A stretch of 64,000 nt of DNA from Sphingobacterium allocomposti (GCF_008124885.1 NZ_VNHX01000008.1:62001-126000); one strand, 5' to 3'. Counted from the stretch's first letter, positions 52,216-61,730 are shown. Made by a program: numbers and translations. Notes: generated by a model not told the origin, from the sequence alone.

Positions 52216-53091
52216 TCACCGGTCGCTCTTACTTGCCTTAAACAACACTTCTTTTTCCTGTGAAGTTAAGCTTTCGTAGCCGCCTACGGAAATTTTATCT
52301 AATATTTCGTCGATTTCCTCCTGATTAGGTAGATCCGATTGGTGCTTATACGTATAGCTGGAGGTATTGACTTTGGTTTTGTGAACGACCTTGAGCTTGG
52401 TCCGCTGCTTTACTTTCCAAAATAGGCTCATGTCCTGACCCTTCCGTAATGCCTGAATAAAAAGTATGCCCCAGCATACACAAGCTAAAAAAGTCAGACC
52501 GCCCGCCTTATTGACAAGGGCCGTAAATGCGACCTCCAATGCGACATAAACAATAGCAATGGTCTTTAGTGTCACGTTCCCAAAAAGGAAAAGCCTAACT
52601 TCCGATCGGGGCACCAACGTCGCGACAGAGGCAACAACCGCTCCCAATGCAAAAGACGTCGTATGCATCGACACCTGAACGCTGTTTTGTAAGGCAGGAA
52701 TAAAGCCTAGCCCTACGTACAATACACCCCCAATCAAGAGAGACGACGTAAATAAGAACATAAACTGCCGCCTGTTCAGATAGGTTAGGAAAGTAGTGCC
52801 CATCCAATAAAGCCATAAACAGTCAAACAAAAGCTCGAACAAACCGATATACAAAAATGGATACGTGACGAGCGACCAAGGCTGCATCAGAAACCTGTCA
52901 AACGACAAAGGTAGGCTCAGTTGATCAACAGCCAGGTCGTATAAGGAAGTCGAAGTGACACCAACCTCTTTAAGCAGATCAAAAAGGTGGATAAGTACGA
53001 AGAGTAAAACTTGTACAGATATGATAAAAGGAATAGGCGAACGGCTTTGATACGTATCGCGCCAAAAAGCTTTTAACACACTTTCTTTCAT
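52216..53091 (-). CDS. Rhomboid-like membrane protein lacking catalytic residues (pseudoprotease)
   Basis: 291 residues with about six membrane helices in rhomboid arrangement (WSLVTYPFLYIGLFELLFDCLWLYWMG equals the L1 and TM2 region). The Gly-x-Ser-Gly of active rhomboids is replaced (VSMHTTSFALGAVVAS) and the TM6 His-containing motif is NKAGGLTFLAC without the His. The C-terminus has a soluble part EEIDEILDKISVGGYESLTSQEKEVLFKASK that is common in Bacteroidota rhomboids. Likely a binding or chaperone-like homologue, not a protease. It sits 64 bases downstream of an intact rhomboid gene. Confidence 0.85.
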   Translation of the reverse strand: MKESVLKAFWRDTYQSRSPIPFIISVQVLLFVLIHLFDLLKEVGVTSTSLYDLAVDQLSLPLSFDRFLMQPWSLVTYPFLYIGLFELLFDCLWLYWMGTTFLTYLNRRQFMFLFTSSLLIGGVLYVGLGFIPALQNSVQVSMHTTSFALGAVVASVATLVPRSEVRLFLFGNVTLKTIAIVYVALEVAFTALVNKAGGLTFLACVCWGILFIQALRKGQDMSLFWKVKQRTKLKVVHKTKVNTSSYTYKHQSDLPNQEEIDEILDKISVGGYESLTSQEKEVLFKASKSDR

Positions 53092-53155
53092 CGGAGTATT
53101 CGTTCTTCTAATGGAGCTCAGCGGCGGCCGAGGCCACTAAAGCTGCCTGTTGTTA

Positions 53156-53866
53156 TTAAATCCCCTTTCGGATCCCCCATATTTTTATTAATACGTAGCC
53201 AAACAACGCTCCTCCCACATGGGCAAGGTGCGCAATGGAGCCACCTGCGCTCGAGAACCCTAAATATATCTCAATTAAAATTAATATCGGAATAAAAACT
53301 TTCGCTTTTATCGGTACCGGTATAAAAAATAAATACAACGGCATGTTCGGAAACAGATAGGCAAACGCCAGCAATAGCCCATAAATAGCTCCCGATGCGC
53401 CGACAAGCGGTGTTCCGTAGATGGAAACCAACGTCGAAAACTGTTCCTGTGTAACTTGCAGGTCCGATGATACGCGGTTGTTCAGCATGTCGAAATTCAG
53501 GAGGCTGGAGGCCCGCACGGTACCCGCAATCTGGTATACTTCTATTGCCTGAACACCGTACTGTAAGATCAATGCGCCGATACCGCAGATCAGGTAAAAG
53601 TTAAGGAACCGTTTGGAGCCCAACATGTGTTCTATGATGGGACCGAACATCACTAAAGAGAACATGTTGAAGAAAATATGGCTAAAACCGCCATGCATAA
53701 ACATATAAGTGATAATCTGCCAAACTTTAAAAAAAGGAGAGTCAGGGTAATATACCCCAAAGAACCGGGTAGATTGATCAAAAATTGCAGATCCAATAAA
53801 GCAGATCACGTTGATGATCAAGAGATTCTTTACCACGGGCGTCAAATTCGAAAAAAGGTTGTTCAT
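53156..53866 (-). CDS. Rhomboid-family intramembrane serine protease
   Basis: 236 residues, six membrane helices. The L1 region WQIITYMFMHGGFSHIFFNMFSLVMFG, the nucleophile in VGASGAIYGLLLAFAYLFP and the His of AHLAHVGGALFGYVLIKI are all present, so the enzyme should be active. It cleaves membrane-anchored substrates near the outer face of the membrane. Follows mutL by 20 bases on the same strand and shares its transcript. Confidence 0.94.
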   Translation of the reverse strand: MNNLFSNLTPVVKNLLIINVICFIGSAIFDQSTRFFGVYYPDSPFFKVWQIITYMFMHGGFSHIFFNMFSLVMFGPIIEHMLGSKRFLNFYLICGIGALILQYGVQAIEVYQIAGTVRASSLLNFDMLNNRVSSDLQVTQEQFSTLVSIYGTPLVGASGAIYGLLLAFAYLFPNMPLYLFFIPVPIKAKVFIPILILIEIYLGFSSAGGSIAHLAHVGGALFGYVLIKIWGIRKGI

Positions 53867-53886
53867 ATGTTTTTACTATGTCGGTC

Positions 53887-55764
53887 TTAGTTTTTGTTAA
53901 ATCGTTCCATCAGTTCCTGCAGCGTAATTGTCACAATGGTGGGCTTCCCATGTATGGAAATATTGGGCGATGCCGTAGCGAAAAGCTTGTCGATCAGCTC
54001 CGACATCTCCGTATTGCTTAAGGCTACCCCTGGCTTAATGGCCGCATTTTTTGCTAAACTTCGTGCTAGGTTCTCTCTTTTATTAAGTTGCAATTCGTCC
54101 TTATTGTTTTTGAAATCTTCCAACAGCTGTTCCAATATCTTCGTCTCGTCGATTCCGGACGCCAGATCGGCAGGGATACCATCGACCACATAGGTGTTCT
54201 TCCCGAAAGGGCGCAACTGAAAGCCTAACAGCTGGATTTCAGGGAGCATGTCTTCCATGAGTGCGAAATCCCCCGGGCTCAGCTCCACGGTTTGCGGAAA
54301 CAAACTTTGTTGGCTTACTCCCTGGTTGTTTTCGAGCTGATTCATATAGTGTTCGTAGAGAATACGTTCGTGGGCGGCTTGCTGATCAACCAGCATAAAC
54401 CCCGAATGTATCTGCGACACGATAAACCGTTGGTGCAATTGGAAAAACTGCTTCGGGACATCGTTACCTGCCCCCGCGACACGGCCCTCTCCCCCGGCCG
54501 TCGTAGCGGTCTCCTCCGGATGAAGCGGCAGTTGTTCCACGGTGTCGCGCTGGGATATTTGATAGAGCGTATCCCAGTTCTGCGGAATACCGGCCTTCTT
54601 CTCGAAACCGGCCGCATACGCGGTAGAACGCGCGCTGGAAGACGGCTTCCCTTCTTCAAAAGGATTGAAATTCGGATTGAACGATATCGTAGGGGCCTGT
54701 ATTTCCTCTAATGGCTTTGTCGTGATCAGGTTGCTAAAACTGGTTTCCTGATTGAAGTCCAGTGTCGGCGCAATATTGTAACGGCCTAAAGAACGCTTCA
54801 CGGCCGACCGCAATATAGCGTAAATAGCCTTGTCGTCTTCGTACTTAATCTCTGTCTTCGTCGGATGCACATTGATATCAATCTTTGCCGGATCAATATC
54901 AATAAACAGCACGTATAACGGGTAGGTTTCCGACGGAAGTATCTCCTCGTAGGCATTCATCACAGCGTGGTGAAGATAATGGTCGCGGACGAAGCGGTTG
55001 TTGACAAAAAAGAATTGTTCGCCCCGTGTTTTCTTGGCGAATTCCGGTTTCCCGATGAATCCTTTGATCGAAATAATCGTCGTTTCTTCTTCTACCGGAA
55101 CCAGCCGCTGGTTATAATTGTTGCCAAACAGGTGGACAATACGTTGTTTTAGAGTTTCCGACGGCAAATGGAATAGCTCGTTCCCATCGCTATGCAAACT
55201 GAAGAAAATTTGAGGGTGGGCCAATGCGACACGTTGAAACTCGTCAATGATGTGACGCATTTCCACGGAATTGCTTTTAAGAAAATTGCGTCGGGCCGGA
55301 ATATTATAAAAAAGATTTTTAACACAGATCGTTGTACCCGGCGGTAAGGCCTCGGGATGTTGATTAGTAACCTTTGACCCTTCGATTTCCACGATCGTAC
55401 CAAGCTCATCTTCTACCCTTCGGGTCTTTAACTCCACCTGGGCAATAGCAGCAATGGATGCCATGGCCTCCCCACGGAATCCCATTGTACGTATGGCAAA
55501 TAAGTCTTCTGCTTTCCGTATCTTAGAAGTGGCGTGCCGCTCAAAGCAAAGCCGTGCGTCCGTCACACTCATGCCGCAACCGTTGTCTATAACCTGTATG
55601 AGCGATTTTCCGGCGTCCTTAACGATAAGTTTTATTTTATCTGCTCCCGCGTCGATCGCGTTTTCAATAAGCTCCTTTACTGCAGAAGCCGGTCGCTGAA
55701 CAACTTCCCCTGCAGCAATCTGGTTTGCTACGGAATCCGGCAGTAACTGTATAATATCTGACAT
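53887..55764 (-). CDS. mutL: DNA mismatch repair protein MutL
   Basis: 625 residues. The GHKL ATPase is at the N-terminus: IAAGEVVQRPASAVKELIENAIDAGAD, VIDNGCGMS, ATSKIRKAEDL, GFRGEAMASIAAI. The C-terminal domain has LVDQQAAHERILYEHYM, where the endonuclease motif normally reads Asp-Gln-His-Ala; here the His is Gln. Other endonuclease-like features (about 590-625) are ARSLAKNAAIKPG and ISIHGKPTIVTI. It makes the nick in strand-specific repair in organisms without MutH. First gene of the operon with two rhomboids and an EEP protein. Confidence 0.95.
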   Translation of the reverse strand: MSDIIQLLPDSVANQIAAGEVVQRPASAVKELIENAIDAGADKIKLIVKDAGKSLIQVIDNGCGMSVTDARLCFERHATSKIRKAEDLFAIRTMGFRGEAMASIAAIAQVELKTRRVEDELGTIVEIEGSKVTNQHPEALPPGTTICVKNLFYNIPARRNFLKSNSVEMRHIIDEFQRVALAHPQIFFSLHSDGNELFHLPSETLKQRIVHLFGNNYNQRLVPVEEETTIISIKGFIGKPEFAKKTRGEQFFFVNNRFVRDHYLHHAVMNAYEEILPSETYPLYVLFIDIDPAKIDINVHPTKTEIKYEDDKAIYAILRSAVKRSLGRYNIAPTLDFNQETSFSNLITTKPLEEIQAPTISFNPNFNPFEEGKPSSSARSTAYAAGFEKKAGIPQNWDTLYQISQRDTVEQLPLHPEETATTAGGEGRVAGAGNDVPKQFFQLHQRFIVSQIHSGFMLVDQQAAHERILYEHYMNQLENNQGVSQQSLFPQTVELSPGDFALMEDMLPEIQLLGFQLRPFGKNTYVVDGIPADLASGIDETKILEQLLEDFKNNKDELQLNKRENLARSLAKNAAIKPGVALSNTEMSELIDKLFATASPNISIHGKPTIVTITLQELMERFNKN

Positions 55765-55771
55765 ACAAAGG

Positions 55772-55779
55772 CAAAGTTA
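55772..55779 (-). promoter_or_regulatory. -7 box of mutL
   Basis: TAACTTTG on the minus strand, ending seven bases before the mutL ATG. No TTG at proper distance. Suggests a leaderless or very short leader. Confidence 0.5.
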
Positions 55780-56167
55780 CAAATTTTCGGGATTAACTTC
55801 GCGGCGCCAGCTTTGTTCGGTCGGCTCCGGCCTTCCCCCGGATGCAACATCGCCGACTTCCTTTTTCGCGTGAAAAGAGGGGTACCGGTTTGTGTACCTG
55901 AGGATTATAGACAACGGGAAGATGCTTGTTTCCAATTCACGGACACCTGTGTTTCGCTGTTCCGATTATCTTTCCCATCGCAGTCCTTTAAAAAATAGTC
56001 AACGACGGGAAAGACGCCTCCTTTAAGGTATCCCTTTAGTAGAACACGGTATTAAGCTTCCGTCAAACTCCCCGAGAGGCGATGAAAAGAGACATCGACG
56101 CGTCGGTATCCCTGTCCCGCTGCGCTTTGCCCACCGAGAAGCTTGGCGATGACATGTCTGCGGGCGC
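55780..56167. other. Intergenic region between uvrA and mutL
   Basis: About 390 bases between the uvrA stop and the mutL promoter box. I see no gene-like frame, repeat or RNA gene. The part next to uvrA is rich in G+C and has no strong hairpin with T run that I can identify. Confidence 0.4.
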
Positions 56168-59017
56168 TTAAGCCATTTCCAGTTTTAAGAACCGGGCTGT
56201 CTCATTGTTTTTCTGTTTAATGAGGTCTTCAGGGACACCCGCAAACATCAGTTGTCCTCCGTGTTTTCCCCCTTCCGGACCCATATCGATTACCCAGTCG
56301 GCCGTTTTTACTACATCGAGATTGTGTTCGATGATCAGCACTGTATTTCCACGGTCGACAAGGCGGTTGATGACACCCAACAAAACATTTACATCTTCAA
56401 AATGAAGCCCCGTAGTAGGTTCGTCCAGAATATAAAATGTGTTGCCCGTATCTTTTTTTGCCAGCTCTGTGGCCAGTTTCACCCGCTGTGCCTCACCTCC
56501 CGACAGGGTAGTCGATGACTGGCCAAGTGTGATGTAACCGAGCCCGACATCCTGAAGCGTTTTGATCTTCCGGTAGATCGAAGGGATATGTTCAAAAAAT
56601 TCAACGGCCTCATCGATACTCATGTCCAGCACATCCGATATAGACTTGCCACGGTAACGTACCTCTAGCGTTTCCCGGTTATACCGTTTGCCTTGGCACG
56701 TCTCACACGGCACCTGAACATCGGGCAGGAAGTTCATTTCAATAATTTTCATACCCGCACCCTGACAGGTCTCGCATCGTCCGCCTTTTACATTAAAAGA
56801 AAATCTTCCCGGCTTGTAACCGCGGATTTTGGCTTCGGGCAGCTGAACAAACAAGGTTCGTATATCCGCAAAAACACCGGTATACGTGGACGGGTTGGAC
56901 CGTGGCGTCCGTCCTATCGGACTTTGGTCGATTTCGATGACCTTGTCAATGTGTTCCAGTCCTTCAATGCTGCTATAAGGCATGGGCGTAGCTTTGGCGC
57001 GAAAGAAATGCCTGTTGAGTATAGGGTATAAAGTCCCCGTAATCAAACTGGATTTTCCGGAACCGGAAACGCCGGTTACCAAGATGAGTTTGCCAAGTGG
57101 GAAGTCTACGCTGACATTTTTCAGGTTATTGCCGGTCGCGCCTTTCAAAGAGAGCACCTTCCCGTTGCCATTCCGTCGCTCTGTTGGAATAGCGACCTCC
57201 CGCTGTCCATTCAGATAGCTTGCTGTCAGCGTGTCAGCATTCATAATCTCCTGAGGGGTGCCCTGCGCGACGACCTTACCGCCATGTATGCCGGCTTCAG
57301 GCCCCATGTCGATAACGTAGTCGGCATGTAAAATCATGTCTTTATCGTGCTCAACAACGAGAACGGAGTTGCCGATATCCCGCAGATTCTTCAACGAGTT
57401 TATCAGGCGCTCGTTGTCCCGCTGATGCAGTCCGATACTAGGCTCGTCGAGAATATAAAGCACATTGACCAGCTGAGAGCCTATCTGCGTGGCGAGGCGT
57501 ATACGCTGCGCCTCTCCCCCGGAAAGGGTTTTGGACGAACGGTCCAACGTCAGGTAGCTTAATCCCACGTCCAGCAGGAAGCCGATCCTTGCCCGGATTT
57601 CTTTCAAAATTTCCGCAGCAATCGTGTTTTGCCGTTCGTTAAGCCGACTTTCGATATCGGCAAACCAGTCCTGCAAGCTGCTGATGTCCATGCTGGCCAG
57701 CTCGTGGATATTCTTTTTATCAATTTTGAAGTGTAATGACTCCTCTTTAAGACGTGCGCCCCGGCAGGAAGGGCAGGTCACCTTGGCACGGAAGTCGTCG
57801 AGCACCGGCGCGTCGTCCGAAGTCTTGCCGTTTAGCTCTTCCAGCATCTTGAAAATGCCGGAAAATTGTACCTTATACTCTCTTGCACCGTAGCTGCCGT
57901 AAGAAATCGTCAGCGGCATAGGCTCTTCTCCGCCAAATAACAAAATGTCGAGCTGTTCCTCGCTTAGCTTCTCGATAGGCGCCGTAACCGAAAAATCGAG
58001 CTTCTTTGCTACGGCCTTCACTACCTGAAAGGTCCACGATTCGCGGGCGGGGCCAAGAGGCAGGATAGCGCCCTTTTGTATGCTTAACTTTTTATCCGGA
58101 ATGACGATGTCTTTGTCGATTTCGAATATATAGCCCAGACCGTCGCATCTCGGGCAGGCACCATAGGGCGAGTTGAAAGAAAATGTGTTGGGCTGTGGTT
58201 CATCATAGGAAATCCCAGATTCTGCATCCATCAGATAACGGCTGAAGAAATGCTCCTGACCTTCGGTATTTGCTATTTTTATGATGCCTTTAGCTGTCTT
58301 CATCGCCTGCATCACCGAGGTATACAGCCGTTTCTTGTCGTCTTCACGGGCGTAGAGCCGGTCTACAACAATCTCTATATCGTGGATTTTATAGCGATCG
58401 ACTTGCATTTTGGGGACGATATCCAAAATTTCGGCGTCGACGCGTACTTTTGTGTACCCTTGCTTGCGGATCTGTTCAAAAAGCTCACGGTAATGCCCCT
58501 TCCGTCCCTTCACGACGGGGGCTAAGATATAAATCGGCTGGTCGCTGAACTCCTCGAGGATTTTGTCGACAATCTGGTCATCGGACATGCGTTGCATGGG
58601 CTTGCCCGTCACGTAGGAGTATGCGTCGCTGGCGCGGGCATACAGTAGCCGCAGAAAGTCGTATATCTCCGTAATAGTGCCCACCGTTGAACGCGGATTT
58701 TTGTTCGTTGTCTTCTGCTCAATGGAAATAACGGGGCTTAATCCCGATATCTTGTCCACATCCGGACGCTCCATACCTCCCAGGAACTGGCGGCTGTATG
58801 CCGAAAATGTTTCCATGTAACGGCGCTGGCCTTCCGCATAGATGGTGTCGAAAGCTAAAGACGACTTGCCGCTGCCGCTAAGACCGGTAATCACGACCAG
58901 CTCATTGCGCGGAAAGCGGACATCAATGTTCCGCAGGTTATGCACCCGTGCACCAAATACTTCTATATCACTTTGTTCACCTAAATCGACGTGGTTGTGC
59001 TGCTTGGAGGAATTCAT
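56168..59017 (-). CDS. uvrA: Excinuclease ABC subunit A
   Basis: 949 residues, nucleotide-excision-repair damage recognition. Two ABC ATPase domains: Walker [21 protein letters not shown] and [19 protein letters not shown]; signatures [18 protein letters not shown] and [18 protein letters not shown]; Walker [15 protein letters not shown] and [14 protein letters not shown]. Zinc Cys pairs in [11 protein letters not shown] and CPSCRGARL, and in CETCQGAGM and CETCQGKRY. The ATG at 59017 is taken rather than a TTG 24 bases upstream. Only uvrA is here, no uvrB or uvrC. A TACCTTTG box precedes it. Confidence 0.97.
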   Translation of the reverse strand: MNSSKQHNHVDLGEQSDIEVFGARVHNLRNIDVRFPRNELVVITGLSGSGKSSLAFDTIYAEGQRRYMETFSAYSRQFLGGMERPDVDKISGLSPVISIEQKTTNKNPRSTVGTITEIYDFLRLLYARASDAYSYVTGKPMQRMSDDQIVDKILEEFSDQPIYILAPVVKGRKGHYRELFEQIRKQGYTKVRVDAEILDIVPKMQVDRYKIHDIEIVVDRLYAREDDKKRLYTSVMQAMKTAKGIIKIANTEGQEHFFSRYLMDAESGISYDEPQPNTFSFNSPYGACPRCDGLGYIFEIDKDIVIPDKKLSIQKGAILPLGPARESWTFQVVKAVAKKLDFSVTAPIEKLSEEQLDILLFGGEEPMPLTISYGSYGAREYKVQFSGIFKMLEELNGKTSDDAPVLDDFRAKVTCPSCRGARLKEESLHFKIDKKNIHELASMDISSLQDWFADIESRLNERQNTIAAEILKEIRARIGFLLDVGLSYLTLDRSSKTLSGGEAQRIRLATQIGSQLVNVLYILDEPSIGLHQRDNERLINSLKNLRDIGNSVLVVEHDKDMILHADYVIDMGPEAGIHGGKVVAQGTPQEIMNADTLTASYLNGQREVAIPTERRNGNGKVLSLKGATGNNLKNVSVDFPLGKLILVTGVSGSGKSSLITGTLYPILNRHFFRAKATPMPYSSIEGLEHIDKVIEIDQSPIGRTPRSNPSTYTGVFADIRTLFVQLPEAKIRGYKPGRFSFNVKGGRCETCQGAGMKIIEMNFLPDVQVPCETCQGKRYNRETLEVRYRGKSISDVLDMSIDEAVEFFEHIPSIYRKIKTLQDVGLGYITLGQSSTTLSGGEAQRVKLATELAKKDTGNTFYILDEPTTGLHFEDVNVLLGVINRLVDRGNTVLIIEHNLDVVKTADWVIDMGPEGGKHGGQLMFAGVPEDLIKQKNNETARFLKLEMA

Positions 59018-59045
59018 GCTTTCTTGTTCTGAACTTTGCAAGGTA

Positions 59046-59053
59046 CAAAGGTA
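59046..59053 (-). promoter_or_regulatory. -7 box of uvrA
   Basis: TACCTTTG on the minus strand, exact consensus, 28 bases before the start codon. -33 box not recognised; the upstream sequence is repeat-like. Confidence 0.5.
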
Positions 59054-59057
59054 CAGA

Positions 59058-59555
59058 ATTTTAAATTGAGATAGGAGATAGGAGATTTAAGATATGAGAT
59101 TTTAGATGTGAGATTATTAGTAGTGGAGACGCAAGATCTTGCGTCTCCACAGCCATCAACCATCAACCATCTGCCATTAGAAGTGGGATCTGAGTAGTTA
59201 GTATGGAGAAGTGAGAAATAGGGAATAGACTGCTTTACATCTTCGCGACTCAACGACTTTACGGCTTATAGCCATTTGCCACTTGCCATCGGCCATCAGA
59301 AGTGAGTATTGAGTAGTTAGTATGGAGAAGTGAGAAATAGGGAATAGACTGCTTTACATCTTCACGACTTTACGACTCAACGACTTTACGGTTTATAGCC
59401 ATCCGCCATCTGCTATCAGCCATCTGCCATCCGCCATCAGCCATCCGCCAATAGCTTCACTTCACGACTCAACGACTTTACCGCTAATAGCCATTTGCCA
59501 TTTGCCATCTGCCATCTGCCATCTGCCATCAGCCATCCGCCATCCGCCATCATTT
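59058..59555. repeat. Low-complexity and tandem-repeat intergenic region
   Basis: Three kinds of repeat. GAGATAG-like purine runs lie next to uvrA (59066-59115). A unit of 119 bases begins at 59173 and again at 59292, with almost the same sequence (containing GAGTAGTTAGTATGGAGAAG and GACTGCTTTACATCTTC), and a partial third copy around 59455. Then 59398-59552 is built from many CCATCTGCCATC/CCATCCGCCATC steps of about 7 bases. No coding frame. A GAGTAGT-type piece of the same kind lies at about 16262-16290, before the frameshifted four-helix-bundle gene. Confidence 0.85.
59123..59150. repeat. 28-base perfect palindrome (REP-like)
   Basis: Arm GTGGAGACGCAAGA directly followed by its exact reverse complement, without a loop. 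Similar GAGACGCAA palindromes are known to me as dispersed elements in Bacteroidota and other genomes. Could form a strong hairpin in RNA from either strand. Confidence 0.85.
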
Positions 59556-59584
59556 GTGTTTAGCCCGGATAATTCTTATCTTAA
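59553..59584 (+). promoter_or_regulatory. Probable promoter of tpx
   Basis: TTTG (59553-59556), 20 bases, TATCTTAA (59577-59584), which matches TAnnTT of the -7 box but not the last two bases. Position gives a 5' untranslated region of about 24 bases. Confidence 0.4.
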
Positions 59585-59611
59585 TGGGCACATTTAAAAA
59601 AGAACAAAATA

Positions 59612-60109
59612 ATGGCTAAAATTACGTTTAAAGGTACATCGGTAAATACGCAAGGTGAATTACCAGCAGTGGGGGCGCCGGCGCCCGATTTCTCGTTGAC
59701 AGCAGGGGATCTCTCGGAGAAAAGTCTCAGCGATTTCAAAGGAAAGAAGGTGATTTTGAACATCTTCCCGAGCATTGATACCGGTACCTGCGCCGCTTCG
59801 GTACGGAAGTTCAACGAAAAAGCGGCGGCACTGGACAATACCGTTGTGTTGTGCATTTCCCGCGATCTTCCTTTTGCACAAGGACGTTTCTGTGCTGCAG
59901 AAGGTATAGAAAATGTTGTAACGTTGTCCGAATACAAGGATAGCAATTTTTCAGATGCGTATGGCGTACGGTTTGCAGACGGGCCGCTGACAGGCTTGTT
60001 AAGCCGGTCGGTTGTCGTCGTTAATGAAGAGGGGAACGTGGCGTATACGGAGCAGGTTGCGGAAACAACCGAGGAGCCCAACTATGAACAGGCGCTTGCA
60101 GCCTTGTAG
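59612..60109 (+). CDS. tpx: Thiol peroxidase
   Basis: 165 residues, an atypical 2-Cys peroxiredoxin that reduces hydroperoxides using thioredoxin. The peroxidatic Cys60 lies in PSIDTGTCAASVRKFN, the resolving Cys94 in GRFCAAEGIENVVTL, matching Cys61 and Cys95 of E. coli Tpx. FKGKKVILNIFPS and DGPLTGLLSRSVVVVNEEG are further family motifs. No signal peptide seen, so cytoplasmic. Single gene, convergent with metZ across a terminator. Confidence 0.95.
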   Translation: MAKITFKGTSVNTQGELPAVGAPAPDFSLTAGDLSEKSLSDFKGKKVILNIFPSIDTGTCAASVRKFNEKAAALDNTVVLCISRDLPFAQGRFCAAEGIENVVTLSEYKDSNFSDAYGVRFADGPLTGLLSRSVVVVNEEGNVAYTEQVAETTEEPNYEQALAAL

Positions 60110-60127
60110 TTAGGTGTTCGATATTAA

Positions 60128-60178
60128 GGATCAGGTGGTAGAAGTGAATTAAGCTTACCACCTGATCCCTTTCTCTTA
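60128..60178. terminator. Bidirectional terminator between tpx and metZ
   Basis: A perfect 13-base stem (GGATCAGGTGGTA, 60128-60140, and complement 60156-60168) followed by a T-rich stretch on the plus strand. Confidence 0.8.
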
Positions 60179-60181
60179 CTC

Positions 60182-61354
60182 CTATTTTGATTCTTCCAGT
60201 GCTTGCAATATATCTCCGATAATATCTTCTTTATCCTCAATTCCTACAGAAAGGCGCACGCTGCCCGGCCTGATACCCAAATGTAGCCGTTCCTCTTCAC
60301 TCAGTTTTGAATGTGTCGTAGATGCGGGATGGGTGGCGATAGTGCGGGCATCGCCCAAGTTGGAGGTATATAAGATCATCCGTAATGCATCTAGAAAGCG
60401 ATATGCCCTCTCTTTCCCGCCTTTCACCTCGAATGTGACAATGCCGCCTCCGGCCCGCATCTGTTTTTTCGCCAACGCGTACTGCGGATGAGAAGGTAAA
60501 AATGGATATTTCACATCTGCAATTTCCGGATGGCCCTCTAAAGCTTCGGCGAGTGCCAAGGCATTGCTACAATGTCTGTCCATCCGTAGACTCAACGTGT
60601 CGAGGCTTTTGGATAGTACCCATGCGTTGAAGGGAGACATGGCCGGCCCTGTATGTCGGATAAAAAATAGGAGTTGGTCAATAAGGTGTTGCTTCCCTAC
60701 AATGACGCCGCCCAGGACGCGACCCTGACCGTCCATATATTTCGTGGCGGAATGTATAGATAGATCGAAACCGTATGTCAGCGGCTTCTGTAGATAGGGA
60801 GTGGCGAAACAGTTGTCAATCGCAAAAATGATATCAGGGTACTTCGCTTTCAGACCAGCTAAAAATTCCAGGTCTGCAAGCTCTAGCCCCGGATTGGATG
60901 GGGATTCCAGAAATACGATCTTCGTATTCGGCTGGATGGCTTTTTCCCACGCCTCGTTGTCCACCGCATCGACATAGGTGTGCGTTACTCCCCAACGAGG
61001 GAAGAGCTGGGTGAAAAGCTGATGTGTCGACCCAAAAATGGCCCGCGACGACACGATATGATCTCCCTGTCGGATAAAACCGGCGAAAGAGGCGAAAACA
61101 GCCGCCATGCCTGAAGCGAACGCCAAGCCCGCTTCTGCTTCTTCCAAAATACAGACTTTATTAATAAACTCGGTCGTGTTTGGATTGGCATAGCGGGAAT
61201 ATACCATGCCTTCTTCCTCCTCGGCAAAGATAGCACGGCCCTGCTCTGCACTGTCAAAAATAAAACTGGAAGTTAAATAAAGTGGTACAGAATGCTCTCT
61301 GGTTGCTGATCTAGGCGCTTGCTCCCGAATGATTTTAGATTGATCTTTTTCCAT
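60182..61354 (-). CDS. metZ: PLP-dependent trans-sulfuration enzyme (O-succinyl-/O-acetylhomoserine sulfhydrylase, MetZ-like)
   Basis: 390 residues. Residues for pyridoxal phosphate: FASGMAAVFASF, the Asp of FAIDNCFATPYLQKP, and the Lys of SIHSATKYMDGQGRV that forms the Schiff base. The N-terminal part carries the family's YSRYANPNTTEFI; the C-terminal part TTHSKLSEEERLHLGIRPGSVRLSVGIEDKEDI. The whole family shares this plan, so cystathionine gamma-synthase or MGL activity cannot be excluded. It makes homocysteine from an activated homoserine and sulfide. The ATG at 61354 (MEKDQSKIIREQAPRSAT) is preferred to an upstream TTG. A TAAATTTG -7 box ends six bases before this ATG. Confidence 0.9.
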   Translation of the reverse strand: MEKDQSKIIREQAPRSATREHSVPLYLTSSFIFDSAEQGRAIFAEEEEGMVYSRYANPNTTEFINKVCILEEAEAGLAFASGMAAVFASFAGFIRQGDHIVSSRAIFGSTHQLFTQLFPRWGVTHTYVDAVDNEAWEKAIQPNTKIVFLESPSNPGLELADLEFLAGLKAKYPDIIFAIDNCFATPYLQKPLTYGFDLSIHSATKYMDGQGRVLGGVIVGKQHLIDQLLFFIRHTGPAMSPFNAWVLSKSLDTLSLRMDRHCSNALALAEALEGHPEIADVKYPFLPSHPQYALAKKQMRAGGGIVTFEVKGGKERAYRFLDALRMILYTSNLGDARTIATHPASTTHSKLSEEERLHLGIRPGSVRLSVGIEDKEDIIGDILQALEESK

Positions 61355-61360
61355 GATGAG

Positions 61361-61368
61361 CAAATTTA
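61361..61368 (-). promoter_or_regulatory. -7 box of metZ
   Basis: TAAATTTG on the minus strand, exact consensus, ending six bases before the ATG. No TTG at 19-21 bases upstream. Confidence 0.45.
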
Positions 61369-61730
61369 AATCTTTTAGTCTACTAGTTTGATATGTTTTT
61401 AATATTTTTTGTGTGGATCGGAGGCGGACGAACGGAAAGGCTCCGGTCTTCTGAGCCTCTTCAAAATTTCGTTATTTATTTATGGCAATTTGTTTTACTT
61501 ACAAAAAAAAGCTATGTTAGCATACTGTTTTGAAAAGCGGATATTGACTATCCGGACGGGGTAAAATTCCTATGAAAAGAGTAGTATAAACCTATGTAAA
61601 GGAGACTATGAATCGGTTTTTACAGAAGTATTAAACATAGCATCCGTACTGTTAGCACACGTGTGAATAACCGAGGGAAAGGGCTCATGATGCCATAAAA
61701 CATGAACAATAATGAATAAATATTAATCAG
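61369..61730. other. Divergent intergenic region between metZ and the FadL-like gene
   Basis: About 360 bases. A short hairpin (AGGCTC and GAGCCT at 61438-61458) and TATGTTAGCATA at 61513-61524, which resembles the core of the MarR operator at 13314, are the only structures seen. I looked for SAM riboswitch core motifs on the metZ side and found none. No coding frame. Confidence 0.4.

Noticed and set aside
56200..58530. Open frames on the plus strand opposite uvrA
   Set aside because: Several frames of 60-110 codons exist, but they mirror conserved uvrA codons and have no protein-like pattern of their own.
59398..59555. CRISPR-like array of short repeats
   Set aside because: The CCATCnGCCATC units are about 6-7 bases, without spacers of constant length, and no cas genes are present. 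It is low-complexity repeat.
61355..61730. SAM riboswitch upstream of metZ
   Set aside because: I looked on the metZ strand for the conserved core of SAM-I and for a SAM-II pseudoknot and found only a short AGGCTC/GAGCCT hairpin without the required motifs.
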